Positions 55,708 to 64,000 of a stretch of 64,000 nucleotides of DNA are shown here, one piece after another. The first letter of the stretch is position 1. Each line of letters begins with the position of its first letter. Position numbers and translations under genes: made by a program. The notes under the pieces are model-generated. The model did not search any database. It was given only the letters and a program-made list of their open reading frames with translations, and was not told the origin of the DNA. This DNA comes from Vandiemenella viatica (taxonomy: Eukaryota > Arthropoda > Insecta > Orthoptera > Morabidae), in assembly GCA_031002005.1 (NCBI GenBank), contig JARYHS010008074.1, forward strand, positions 282,783,930-282,847,929. The letters are read 5' to 3'.

Positions 55708-56345
55708 AGGGCCGGATTAAAACAGCGCGGGGCCATTATCAAATGTGAAGAAGGGGCCCTTGGTTCGCCGTCCGGGGCAGTAGTGGAGCTATAAAAAAGG
55801 TCGCCCATCTCGCCTGACAGGGAGGCTCCCAAATAACAGGCGCGGCGGGGCCTCCTTTAAGACGCCCCCCCTCCCCCCAGAAGACGCGGGACTAACTCCT
55901 GCTACGTGGTTAATCGGGTACTGATTTATGTCTATTTCCATGACTGGAACTGAAAATCTGAATTCTCTAAATCACCCGGGTTTCTCGCCCTTAACATTTA
56001 CTGATGTACATATACCGAACTGATATGTATTAAAAGTTCCAATCCAGGTTAAAGCTATTTTTTCATAAATTATAAATAACATCATTAGAGTAAAATATTA
56101 ACTACTGGTTGACAGTTGCTGGATGATTTATTCACAAGCAATGGATGCTGTTTACTGCATTCCGTGTCGAATATTCGGACTAGAGAATTGGATGAAGTGA
56201 AAGAGTGTGATTAGAAACACTTGGGTGATAACCTAAAGACTCACAAATCCAGCCGACAGCACAAGGAATGTATGTCGAAATGGTTAAATTTAGAGAACGG
56301 TTTAAAAAGTTGTGCTTCTATTCACTCTTTAGCCTAAAGTCAAAT
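55708..56345 (+). pseudogene. hAT element 5' fragment (TTF-type zinc finger)
   Basis: It begins CAGGGCCGGATTAAAACAG, a hAT-type terminal sequence. Near 56,150-56,330 the frames read AVYCIPCRIFGLENW, then LKTHKSSRQHKECMSKW-like text and LENGLKSCASIHS. This matches the N-terminal TTF/ZMYM-type zinc finger of hAT proteins (AVYCFPCxLF, H..S..H..CM..W). A TAG interrupts it. No catalytic part or right end is present, so it is a truncated copy. The LINE A copy at 56,370 follows directly. Confidence 0.6.
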
Positions 56346-56369
56346 TGAATAAGAATATATATAATATAA

Positions 56370-59067
56370 TTGATAGAATTGCGATGGAGCGCCCGCTCCG
56401 GTAGCAATCTCCCTACACTCCCCACTTTCTCCTTTCCTCTTCCAACCTACTTTTGGCCTCCACTAATTTTTACTTTAAATTCATTCAGTGTTTCCGGTAA
56501 ATTATTAATCACTTCTGGCAACTTATTCCATTCTCTCACACCCTTTCCTATGAAAGAAAATTTTCCCACACCCTTATACCTAAAACCAAGTGCCAGCTTG
56601 TGGACATGATCAACCTTACCCTTTCAAGCACCTTTCTTAATTTTCCCACCAATATCTTTCCATGCTTCATCACCAGTATAGGCTTTGTATATTCCCATGA
56701 TTCTCATCATCCTCCTTCTATCCTCCAATGAATTCCACTCCAGAACCCTCATCATATTAGTTTTCCAATTGTGTTCTGCGGTAATTTCCAAAGACAAATC
56801 TAGCAGCCATCATCTGCTCCCCCTTCAACTCCTGTATTTGATACCCAAATGTGGATCTCAAACTACACCACCATATTCCAGCAGCGGTCTGATCAAAGTT
56901 TTATCCCCCAATTCCCTTACTTCTCCAGTGTATCCCCTCATCACTCTTCCCAGCAGGTGAAGGATTTTGAACCCTTTTCTCTACTACCTGTCCAATGTTC
57001 CCTGCCCAGTTAAGTTTGCTATTAAATGTTATGACAAGGTATTTACATTTCGAGTCTTCAATAAGTAGTTCCTTCCCCACTTTATAATCATAATCAACCT
57101 TTAGCTTTTTATCTGTGTACCTAATTAGTTGGCTCTTCATTGCATTTATCTTTATCCCATGTTTACTCACCCAGCTAGTTATCCTATCTGGATCGCCCTG
57201 CAGCTATTTACAGTCTTCTATTGTTTTAATCCTTTTATGTAACATTATGTCATTTGCAAACAATCTAACTTCTGACAGTAAACCATTAACACAATCATTC
57301 ATTAGAATAATGAATAACAATGGTCCCAATACACTACCCTATGGGACTCCCATGTTCACTCCTACTTCTTTTGATACTGCATTTCCTACCCAAACGTTTT
57401 GCTTTCTACCTTTTTAGGAATTCTTCTACCCAGAAAATCACCTTTTTATCAACTCCAATAGTTTTTACCTTATTTAGCACATTTTATGCCTCACTCTGTG
57501 AAAGGCTTTTGTGCTACACTATCAATTTGACCTCCCCTGTCCATTTCATCAGAAATATCTTGCATATAGGCTACTAACTGAGATTCACATGAATATCCTT
57601 GTCTAATGCCATGTTGTCAACTTGGAAACCACTTACTTTCCTCACAGACACTTCTAATATGGTTGCATATTAATCTCTCCATTAATTTACCTATCCCTGA
57701 GTCATTTATGGACCGGTACTACTATCGCACTTTTCCAGTCCTCTGGTAAACAACAAGTATCCAAACTCAATTTAAATAATGTTTAAAGGTAAGGTACAAT
57801 GTCCCATCCTACAATCTTTAAGAAATCTGTACTAATATTATCAACACCAGCCCCTTTACGCTTTTGTTAGATCTCTTTATTTCCTTCACGATATCTTCAT
57901 ATTTACTTTGAAATTTTCTAATCTGCTCACCTCCAACTGAACGGATAGGCTCGTTTTCAGATATAACCCCTGAATTATTATCCCTAATGTTCTCACTGAA
58001 CCAGTTACTTAATAACTCTGCCTTTTACAAATCCTCAGTTACTTCTTCTAAATCCTTATCTACATATTGTCTCAGTACCCTCTCTTCCCTCTGTTTCCTG
58101 ATATAGCTATAGAAATTTCTAGATGCATCAGTCAGAGATCTCCCTGCACCAATAATAAACTCATCCTTAGTCAGTTTCTTTGCCATTATTAATTCGTTGG
58201 TTAGTTGTTTCGTGACTTCCCTACTGCCTTTCTGTTTCTTAACTCTGTTATGTTCTCGTCTCACCAATCTCTTTAACCTCCTCACCTCACTGTTATAGTA
58301 TGAAAGTTCTGTACTTCTCTTTATTCTCTGTTTTGGAATAAACATTTCTCCGACCTTTTTTTATTATTTCCTTGAACTCTTCCCACTTTGTCTCCAATGT
58401 ATTTGTGTCATTCTTCCATTTAATAAAATTAACCCTGAAATATCTTTTCAGATCCAAGATTTGTGCCTTTTTGTAATTGTATCTATTTCCTCCTTCAATT
58501 CTGGCCACTGATTTACTGAATCCCCTTATATCCATCACAACTGCATAATTATCACTTATTCCTTCAGTTACATGCCACCCAATTAGGTTATCATCCGACT
58601 TTATGAAAATATCCAACATGTTCGGTCCTCTTGTTTTTTGCTCAACCACCTGTTAAGGCCTCCTTTCCTTAATAAGGTATTTGCAAATCTCTGTTCCTTT
58701 GTATTATTAATCTTATTTCCTACCCAATAACCATTTTATGCTCACTTCTGAACTCTGAATATGAATTTAGTTTCTATCCAAGAGTCTCATCTTTATCATT
58801 AATTTTACCACTAAGGTAAGTAGCCAACACCCTGACTTTTTCTTTTTTATTTCCCCAAGTAACTCATGGTCATAATCTCTGAACACCAGTGAACTATAAT
58901 AGTATTTGTTAACCAGTATGAATATTCCTCCCCCAGTTCCTCCCCTATCTCTGCGGTACACTCTTTAGCCATCGGGAAAAAACCTCATTGTCTAGTACTA
59001 CTTCTTTTAACCAGGATTCTACCCCTATAACTACTTGAGATTCATGTATCTCTATTAGGTTTGAAAA
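56370..59067 (-). mobile_element. LINE family A copy, decayed, endonuclease to 3' end
   Basis: The minus strand reads an endonuclease region (YRRDRGGTGGGIFILVNKYY at about 58,880-58,945; NMLDIFIKSDDNLIGWHVTE at about 58,570-58,635) and the linker (58,025-58,345, SLTDASRNFYSYIRKQ). The RT follows in broken frames: 57,115-57,350 includes PVGSVLG- and FANDIML-like text, so FADD reads FAND. The C-terminal domain and the 3' end (GGAGCGGGCGCTCC hairpin) come last. It is cut at 59,067 by a hAT-like element; its 5' part is not seen in the window. Confidence 0.88.
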
Positions 59068-59476
59068 CTAGTCTTGTGTAGTTCGCGAACGAACTAGTTC
59101 GGAAGAGCGCTTCCACAGGCGAACTACGCGAACTAGTTCCCAGATCTCTCGCTCCTTAGTTCGTTAGTTCGTTCGATCCTTTCCCGAAGACCAACTTTTG
59201 TTTTAGTTTATTATCTAAAAGGAAACACAGTTCCTTGTGGACACATTTCACTGAAGACACAAATATAAAAATAAAAGAAAAATAAATTGTTCAACATTAA
59301 TATTTATTGCAGAAGTCACAAACGGAAATTTAAAGTGGAATGTGAAAATAAAATACACTTTGATCCCATTATCAATTAAAAGGCAACCATCGATAACCAC
59401 AATTACCATAACAAACAAGGGAGTGCGTGCAGTAGCGCTAGCAAAGCGAGCGAGCGAGCTGTCTTGGAGCGACCTA

Positions 59477-59624
59477 GTTCGCGAACTAAACAGAGTGCTC
59501 CCGGTCGCGAACTAAAGAGAGCGGTACCGTTCGCGAACTAAACTGAGCGCTGTCCGGTCGCGAACTAAACTGAGCGGTACCGTTCGCGAACTAAATTGAG
59601 CGCTACCGTTCGCGAACTAGCACC
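59477..59624. repeat. Six ~26-bp GTTCGCGAACTAA repeats
   Basis: Units read GTTCGCGAACTAAACAGAG, GGTCGCGAACTAAAGAGAG, GTTCGCGAACTAAACTGAG and so on, with alternating spacers GCGGTACC and GCGCTGTCC. The TTCGCGAA core is palindromic. Related copies lie at 59,085-59,140. Such arrays near hAT ends are transposase binding sites in known elements; that role here is inference. Confidence 0.85.
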
Positions 59625-59749
59625 ATTCGCCGCTAGGGTTTCCAATAATTTTTCGATTGATTGTAATATTTTTTTAAAAAGAATAACCTATAAAAATATG
59701 CTACACTTAAAAAATATAATATTTTACGAAAGAGTAGAAAATGATAAAA

Positions 59750-60150
59750 GGTATGTTTTTACTATTTCATTTTTTAAGCTATATTGTTTGCACTTCTTGC
59801 ATCTTTAATTCTTTTTTATCTACAGTAAAATTGTCATATGCTTTATCGCTTGCAGTTGTCAAATTAATTTCGAGCAAAAGCTCATTTTTTATTCATGAAA
59901 TACTTCTCTTACTTTTACCTGGATTTCGTATAATATTGTTATTTCAGAGTAAAGTTTGTTGACTTTGATATTCATTTTTTCTCGTAAATTTATAACCTCT
60001 AATATAGTCTCACAGTCATCAAATGAAACCCTGTGTTTTGAATTTAATTTTTGGATTTTGTATAGCCAATTGCTTTCATTAAAATCTAACTATTTACTAA
60101 GATACTCCAGACATTTATCAACGAATACTAGAGCATTAATTTTTAATTTA
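59750..60150 (-). pseudogene. hAT-like transposase, C-terminal fragment
   Basis: The minus strand reads VFVDKCLEYLSK, a stop, then FNESNWLYKIQKLNSKHRVS, FDDCETILEVINLREKMNI and KVNKLYSEITILYEIQVKV. The order resembles the region between the catalytic part and the dimerisation domain of hAT/ZBED-like proteins (ALEYLxKW, PSFNDV, LDxDxLFDEI). Stops break it. The matching upstream part lies at 63,430-64,000, beyond the LINE A insertion. The family is assigned from general pattern only. Confidence 0.45.
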
Positions 60151-60230
60151 ATTTAATTTAATTGCAATGGAGCACAGGCTCCTGTGGCAATTTCCCTACA
60201 CACCCAACTTCCCCCCTATCCTACACTCAC

Positions 60231-62012
60231 CTACATTTGCCCTCTACAAATTGCAACTTTAAATTCTTTTAACGTTTTCGGTAGGTTATTCATCATTCCC
60301 CTTGGTATCTCATTCCAATCACTGACACCCTTACCTAAAAAAGAAAATCTTCCCACACCCTTGTGCCTGAAATCAAGTACCAGCTTGTGGTCATGGTCAT
60401 CTTTTCCCTTCCATGAACTACTTTTCATACCTACTGCAATATCTTTCCATGCCTCATCGCCAGTATACGCCCTGTACACTCCCATTACCCTCCTCATCCT
60501 CCTCCTGTCTTCCAATGAATCCCATTCCAGCTCCTTTATCATATCTGTCACTGATTGCATTCTGCGATAATTTCCAGAAACAAATCTAGCAGCCCTTCTT
60601 TGCACCTTCTCCAACTCCTGTATTTGATACTCAAAATGTGGATCAAATACTACACTACCATATTCGAGCAATGGTCTTACCAAAGTTTTGTAACCCAATT
60701 CCTTTACTTCTCTCGTACATCCCCTCATCACTCTCTCCAACAAGTGCAAAATTTTGAAACCTTTTCCTACCACCTGTCCAATGTGTCCTGCCCAGTTAAG
60801 CTTGTTATCAAATGTAATGCCAAGATATTTACATTTCAAGTCTTCAGCAAGCAATTCTTTCCCCACCTTATATTCATAATTAACCTTTTGTTTTTTATTT
60901 GTGAATCTAATTAACTGACTCTTCTTTGCATTTATCTTCATCCCATGTTTACCAACCCAACTAGATATCCTGTCTAGATCACCCTGCAACTGTTTACAGT
61001 CCTCTATCGTTTTGATCCTTTTATACAGCATTATGTCATCTGCAAACAATCTAATTTCAGATAGTAAACAATCAACACAATTATTCATTAGAATAATGAA
61101 TAGCAATGGTCCCAATACGCTACCCTGCGGCACTCCCATTTTTACTTCCACTTCCTTTGATACCGCATTTCCCACCCTAACTTTCTGTTTTCTACCTTTT
61201 AAAAATTCTTCTACCCAGCAAATCACTTTCTCATCCACTCCAATAGTTTTTACCTTATTTACTACCATTTTGTGGCTTACTCTGTCAAACGCCTTTGAAA
61301 GATCTAGTGCTACACTATCAATTTGACCTCCCTTGTCCATTTCATCTGAAATATCTTGCATATATCCCACCAACTGAGATTCGCATGAATATCCTTGCCT
61401 GAACCCATGTTGCCTACTTGAAAACCACTTACGTTCCTCACATACATTTCTGATGTGGTTGCATATCAATCTTTCCATTAATTTACCTACCACTGAAGTC
61501 AAACTGATTGGCCTGTAATTTTCTACTCTATTTCTCACCCCTCCTTTATGTACCGGTACTACCATCGCACATTTCCATTCCTGTGGTAAGCAGCAAGTAT
61601 CCAGACTCAATTTAAATAATATTTCAAGATAAGGCACAATATCACATCCGACCATCTTTAAGATATCTGTAGTAATATTATCTGCACCAGCCCCCTTATG
61701 TTTTTTCAGCTTGCTTATTTCCTTCATGATTTCTTCAGGATGAATTTCAAATTTTTTAGTATCTTCATTTCTAATCGTATTGTTAAGCTTGTTCTCCGAA
61801 TTAGACCTTCCCGCTTCTGATTCATTGTCCCTAATGCTCTCACTAAACCAGTTACTTAAAATCTCTGCCTTTTTCAAATCCTCAGTAACTACTTCTCCAT
61901 CCTTGTCTATGAGCATCTCTACACCCTCCCTTCCCCTTAGTTTCCTGATATAGCCATAGAAATTTCGAGATGCATCAGTCAGTGGTCCTCCTGCACTGAC
62001 AATACTCTTCAT
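60231..62012 (-). CDS. LINE A ORF2, reverse transcriptase part
   Basis: A continuous 593-residue frame encodes the LINE reverse transcriptase, which copies element RNA at the nicked target. Blocks include NYRPISLTSVVGKLMERLIC (165-184), HGFRQGYSC (202-210), ALDLSKAFDRV (235-245, Asp237 and Asp243), PQGSVLGPLLF (295-305) and the catalytic FADD (323-326, genomic about 61,035-61,046). A CR1/L2-type C-terminal region follows (VRPLLEYGSVVFDPH, then RRAARFVSGNY). It probably is not its own gene: the first Met lies just after a shift in an A-run near 62,020, and homology with the 58-kb copy continues upstream in another frame. The RT active site is intact. Confidence 0.92.
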   Translation of the reverse strand: MKSIVSAGGPLTDASRNFYGYIRKLRGREGVEMLIDKDGEVVTEDLKKAEILSNWFSESIRDNESEAGRSNSENKLNNTIRNEDTKKFEIHPEEIMKEISKLKKHKGAGADNITTDILKMVGCDIVPYLEILFKLSLDTCCLPQEWKCAMVVPVHKGGVRNRVENYRPISLTSVVGKLMERLICNHIRNVCEERKWFSSRQHGFRQGYSCESQLVGYMQDISDEMDKGGQIDSVALDLSKAFDRVSHKMVVNKVKTIGVDEKVICWVEEFLKGRKQKVRVGNAVSKEVEVKMGVPQGSVLGPLLFIILMNNCVDCLLSEIRLFADDIMLYKRIKTIEDCKQLQGDLDRISSWVGKHGMKINAKKSQLIRFTNKKQKVNYEYKVGKELLAEDLKCKYLGITFDNKLNWAGHIGQVVGKGFKILHLLERVMRGCTREVKELGYKTLVRPLLEYGSVVFDPHFEYQIQELEKVQRRAARFVSGNYRRMQSVTDMIKELEWDSLEDRRRMRRVMGVYRAYTGDEAWKDIAVGMKSSSWKGKDDHDHKLVLDFRHKGVGRFSFLGKGVSDWNEIPRGMMNNLPKTLKEFKVAICRGQM

Positions 62013-62209
62013 AAACCCATTTTTGCCACTTTCTTTGCTGTTATTAAGTCCTTTTTTAGTTGTTTCAAATATTCCCTACTACCCTGCTGTCTCTTAAGTC
62101 TGTTATGTTCTCTTCGTACCAACCTCTTTAACCTTCTCACTTCCCTATTATAGTACACAGGTTCTCTACTTCTCTTTATATTCTGCTTTGGAATGAATTT
62201 TTCTTCTCC

Positions 62210-63172
62210 CTATCTTATTATCTCCTTGAACTCTTCCCACCTTGACTCTACTGTACTTGTGCCTTCCTTCCATTTGCTGAAACGTTCTCTGAAATATCTC
62301 TTCAAATTTGAAATCTGTGCCTTTTTATAATTGTACCTATTTCTCCCTTCAATTTTGGCTGCTGGTTCACTGAATCCTCTAATATCCATCAGAACTGCGT
62401 CATGATCACTTATTCCTTCCGTTACTTGACACCCCACGAGGTTATCATCGTGGTTTATTAGGAATATGTCCAAAATATTTTGTCCCCTAGTGTTTTGCTC
62501 TACCACTTGTGTAAATCCTCCTTCCATTATTAAGGTATTTGCAAATCTTTGTTCCCGTGTGTTATTAATCTTATTTCCTTCCCAGTTAACACCTGGTAAA
62601 TTTAAATCCCCACCAATAATGATCATTCTATTCTCACCTCTGAAATCTGAGTAAGAATTTAATTTCTTCCCGAGAGCCTCATCTTCATCTGTCATTCTAC
62701 CACTGCGGTAAGCAGCCAACACTCTGATTTTTTCTTTTTTATTACCCCAGAAATCTACCCCAAGTAACTCATGGTCTTGATCAATGAATGCCAGTGAACT
62801 GTGGTAGTTTTTGCTAACTAGTATGAAGATTCCTCCACCAATTGCTCCTCTATCTCTGCGGTACACTCTGTAACCATCAGGAAAAACCTCACTGTCTAGT
62901 ACGTCTTCTTTTAACCACCTCTCTACCCCAATTATTATTTGTGGTTCGTGTATCTCTATTAAGTTTGCAAATTCGATTACTTTGTTCATTATACTTCTAC
63001 AGTTTACCATTAACACTCTTATTACCGGCTTTATATTTTCAGCATTTATCTCCTCTTTCCCAGATTTACCCCAGCCAGTTATTGTTTCAGCAACTTCATT
63101 TATTTCATTAACATCTATGATCATTCTCGTCGTGGATCTACAATCAGTATCACTTTGATCATCTATTTCCAT
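62210..63172 (-). pseudogene. LINE A ORF2, APE endonuclease part
   Basis: The 320-residue frame from ATG 63,170-63,172 encodes an APE-like endonuclease that nicks target DNA to prime reverse transcription. Visible blocks are VNCRS (56-60), GVERWL (82-87, catalytic Glu84 in place of the usual TETWL), RRDRGAIGGGIFILV (105-119), GGDLNLPGVNW (187-197, Asp189/Asn191) and SDHDAV (255-260, Asp256/His257). The key residues are therefore present. A TAG at 62,210-62,212 ends the frame, but the same frame stays open beyond it for about 65 codons up to a shift at about 62,020. The protein is thus cut from its reverse transcriptase by one stop and one indel. Confidence 0.88.
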
Positions 63173-63189
63173 CCCTTCACCAGCAGCCC

Positions 63190-63396
63190 CTAACCTAAAA
63201 AAGGAACAGTCCTGACCCCATCATCACTGGAAATGGGCTCCCTCACTGCTTTAGCTAACAACTCAGAAAGTACTCCCTTCCCCCTTCTATTTAGGTATAG
63301 GCTATGCCTAGTGAAACCCCACCTACCTATGGTGTTTACAGGCACAACTCCCAACACAGAACTAATGCCTTTCCCAAGTAGCAGTTCCGTTTCCAC
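63190..63396 (-). pseudogene. LINE A ORF1 remnant, esterase-like C-terminus
   Basis: The frame upstream of ORF2 encodes GISSVLGVVPVNTIGRWGFT followed by RHSLYLNRRGKGVLSELLAK and AVREP. It resembles the C-terminal block of SGNH-esterase ORF1 proteins of CR1/L2 LINEs, where DGLHLNRRGKxxL holds the catalytic Asp and His. Here those positions read His and Tyr (HSLYLN), so the catalytic dyad would be lost. The first part of the esterase is missing. It sits 18 bp before the ORF2 ATG in a different frame. Confidence 0.4.
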
Positions 63397-63429
63397 ATTT
63401 ACACGCCTATAATATCACTTTCTGTGGAG

Positions 63430-64000
63430 AATTTGGTTTCTAAACGCTTTTTCTTGTTTTCTTAACCAAAGAAACAGTATCTTTTACATTTTTCTAGCGC
63501 TGATTTTAAAGCTGACATAATATAATACTTATCTCAGTCTGTTGGTTAACAGCTTTCTGAAAGTGATGAAAGAAATGACTTGTGAAATTCAAAAAGATTT
63601 TTACTTTTGTGTCTTCATCAGTTTCATTCGTCGCCAAAAAATTGTGAATGTGTGTTGGATTATCCTCCCCTTCACTAATAAAATAATAGCTCAATGAATT
63701 CCAATTCACTGGAAATTTACGCACTTTCGTTATTGTTACCACTTTCTCATTCAAGGGTCACTGTTATTTTTATATGTCTAATTGTTAGGTATCACATTGG
63801 AAGTATTCATGTTACTTTTCTTAATAAAATAGGAAATACTATTTCTGTCATATAGTACTTAACTTGTAGCCAATAGTAGAATTATATCTTCTGGAGCACT
63901 TTTCTCAGTTGACGTGAATGTATCATATGATTCTGGTGTTGGTTCAATAGTAGACACAGCAGCATCCAACATTTCTGTGAACATGGACCAGTCAGCTCTC
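63430..64000 (-). pseudogene. hAT-like transposase, upstream fragment
   Basis: The minus strand from the window edge reads SADWSMFTEMLDAAVSTIEP, TPESYDTFTSTEKSAPEDI and, after several stops, VNWNSLSYYFISEGEDNPTH, IHNFLATNETDEDTKVKIFL and NFTSHFFHHFQKAV. The last part ends KCKRYCFFG-like at about 63,430, where the LINE A copy begins. It continues, in order, into the fragment at 59,750-60,150. The protein resembles insect hAT-like sequences, but the catalytic residues are not certain. The gene runs off the window. Confidence 0.45.

Larger units (their letters stand above)
60160..63412 (-). mobile_element. LINE family A, nearly complete copy
   Basis: This is the best copy of the family: a 5' region with an ORF1-like remnant, APE endonuclease, reverse transcriptase, C-terminal domain and 3' end. 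The 3' end reads GGGAAATTGCCACAGGAGCC, the hairpin GGAGCCTGTGCTCC, ATTGC and an AATTAAATTAAATTAAATT tail at 60,133-60,160. The architecture (APE endonuclease, 3' hairpin, simple-repeat tail, ORF1 esterase remnant) fits the CR1/L2 group. ORF2 has two lesions only (see its parts). It is inserted in the hAT-like element, so it is younger than the copy at 56,370. Confidence 0.92.
59069..64000 (-). mobile_element. hAT-like element, interrupted by LINE A
   Basis: The element starts TAGTCTTGTGTAGTTCGCGA at 59,069 inside the older LINE A copy, and runs off the right edge. Subterminal GTTCGCGAACTAA repeats lie at 59,477-59,624. Transposase-like fragments on the minus strand lie at 59,750-60,150 and 63,430-64,000, separated by the LINE A insertion. 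The other end lies outside the window. Confidence 0.5.

Noticed and set aside
1..64000. CRISPR arrays, operons, ribosome binding sites, riboswitches
   Set aside because: The sequence is animal nuclear DNA; tandem arrays lack repeat-spacer structure.
1..64000. LTR retrotransposon or endogenous virus
   Set aside because: No paired LTRs, protease/integrase or capsid motifs were seen; all reverse transcriptases here are of LINE type (FADD, APE endonuclease).

Overview
This is AT-rich animal nuclear DNA, almost certainly from an insect with a large, repeat-dense genome. D34D mariners, PIF/Harbinger and hAT relics, tRNA-derived SINEs and several non-LTR retrotransposon (LINE) families fill most of it. 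A LINE/RTE-type 3' tail of a kind common in cockroaches and orthopteroids hints at a hemimetabolous host, but the order is inference. There is no sign of bacterial or plasmid organisation. A 1,000-base run of N (28,858-29,857) is an assembly gap.

Host coding content is sparse. The clearest host exon is the first coding exon of a homocysteine S-methyltransferase on the minus strand (12,158-12,311). A second, unidentified and possibly broken minus-strand gene is suggested by three splice-bounded exons between 43,076 and 45,068.

Left part, 1-12 kb. A broken mariner sits at the edge. A PIF/Harbinger relic with 23-bp inverted ends (1,721-5,425) was invaded by a LINE (called family A here), which was itself invaded by a different LINE (family B). 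LINE endonuclease and reverse transcriptase relics lie at 6-7.5 kb. A 3.1-kb DNA transposon with about 25-bp inverted ends (7,618-10,696) carries a decayed, insect-widespread transposase-like protein whose superfamily I cannot name.

Middle part, 12-36 kb. It holds the methyltransferase exon, several copies of one tRNA-derived SINE, a hAT relic and a tandem array of about 280-bp units (20,985-23,360). A 3.9-kb imperfect palindrome (arms of about 1.75 kb, 389-bp spacer, 23,978-27,866) has an outer left edge that coincides with a Helitron-like 3' terminus. Next come the gap, a hAT miniature element with a perfect 8-bp target duplication, and a second array of about 168-bp units (33,425-35,240) followed by another Helitron-like terminus.

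Right part, 36-64 kb. It contains two further hAT miniature elements of one family (one at 33 kb), many family A copies, a decayed YqaJ-type nuclease, a foldback element with about 210-bp arms (45,656-46,168) and a TTA-flanked Harbinger-type element holding a complete mariner (49,389-50,722, second catalytic Asp lost). A Harbinger element follows whose transposase lies antisense inside the intron of its MADF partner gene. A second mariner (54,368-55,697) has an intact catalytic triad but one premature stop. The end is a sandwich: an old family A copy was interrupted by a hAT-like element, which was interrupted by a second, nearly complete family A copy (60,160-63,412).

Taken together, the window is a stratified record of transposon invasions, with insertion order readable from the nesting, rather than a set of cooperating genes.
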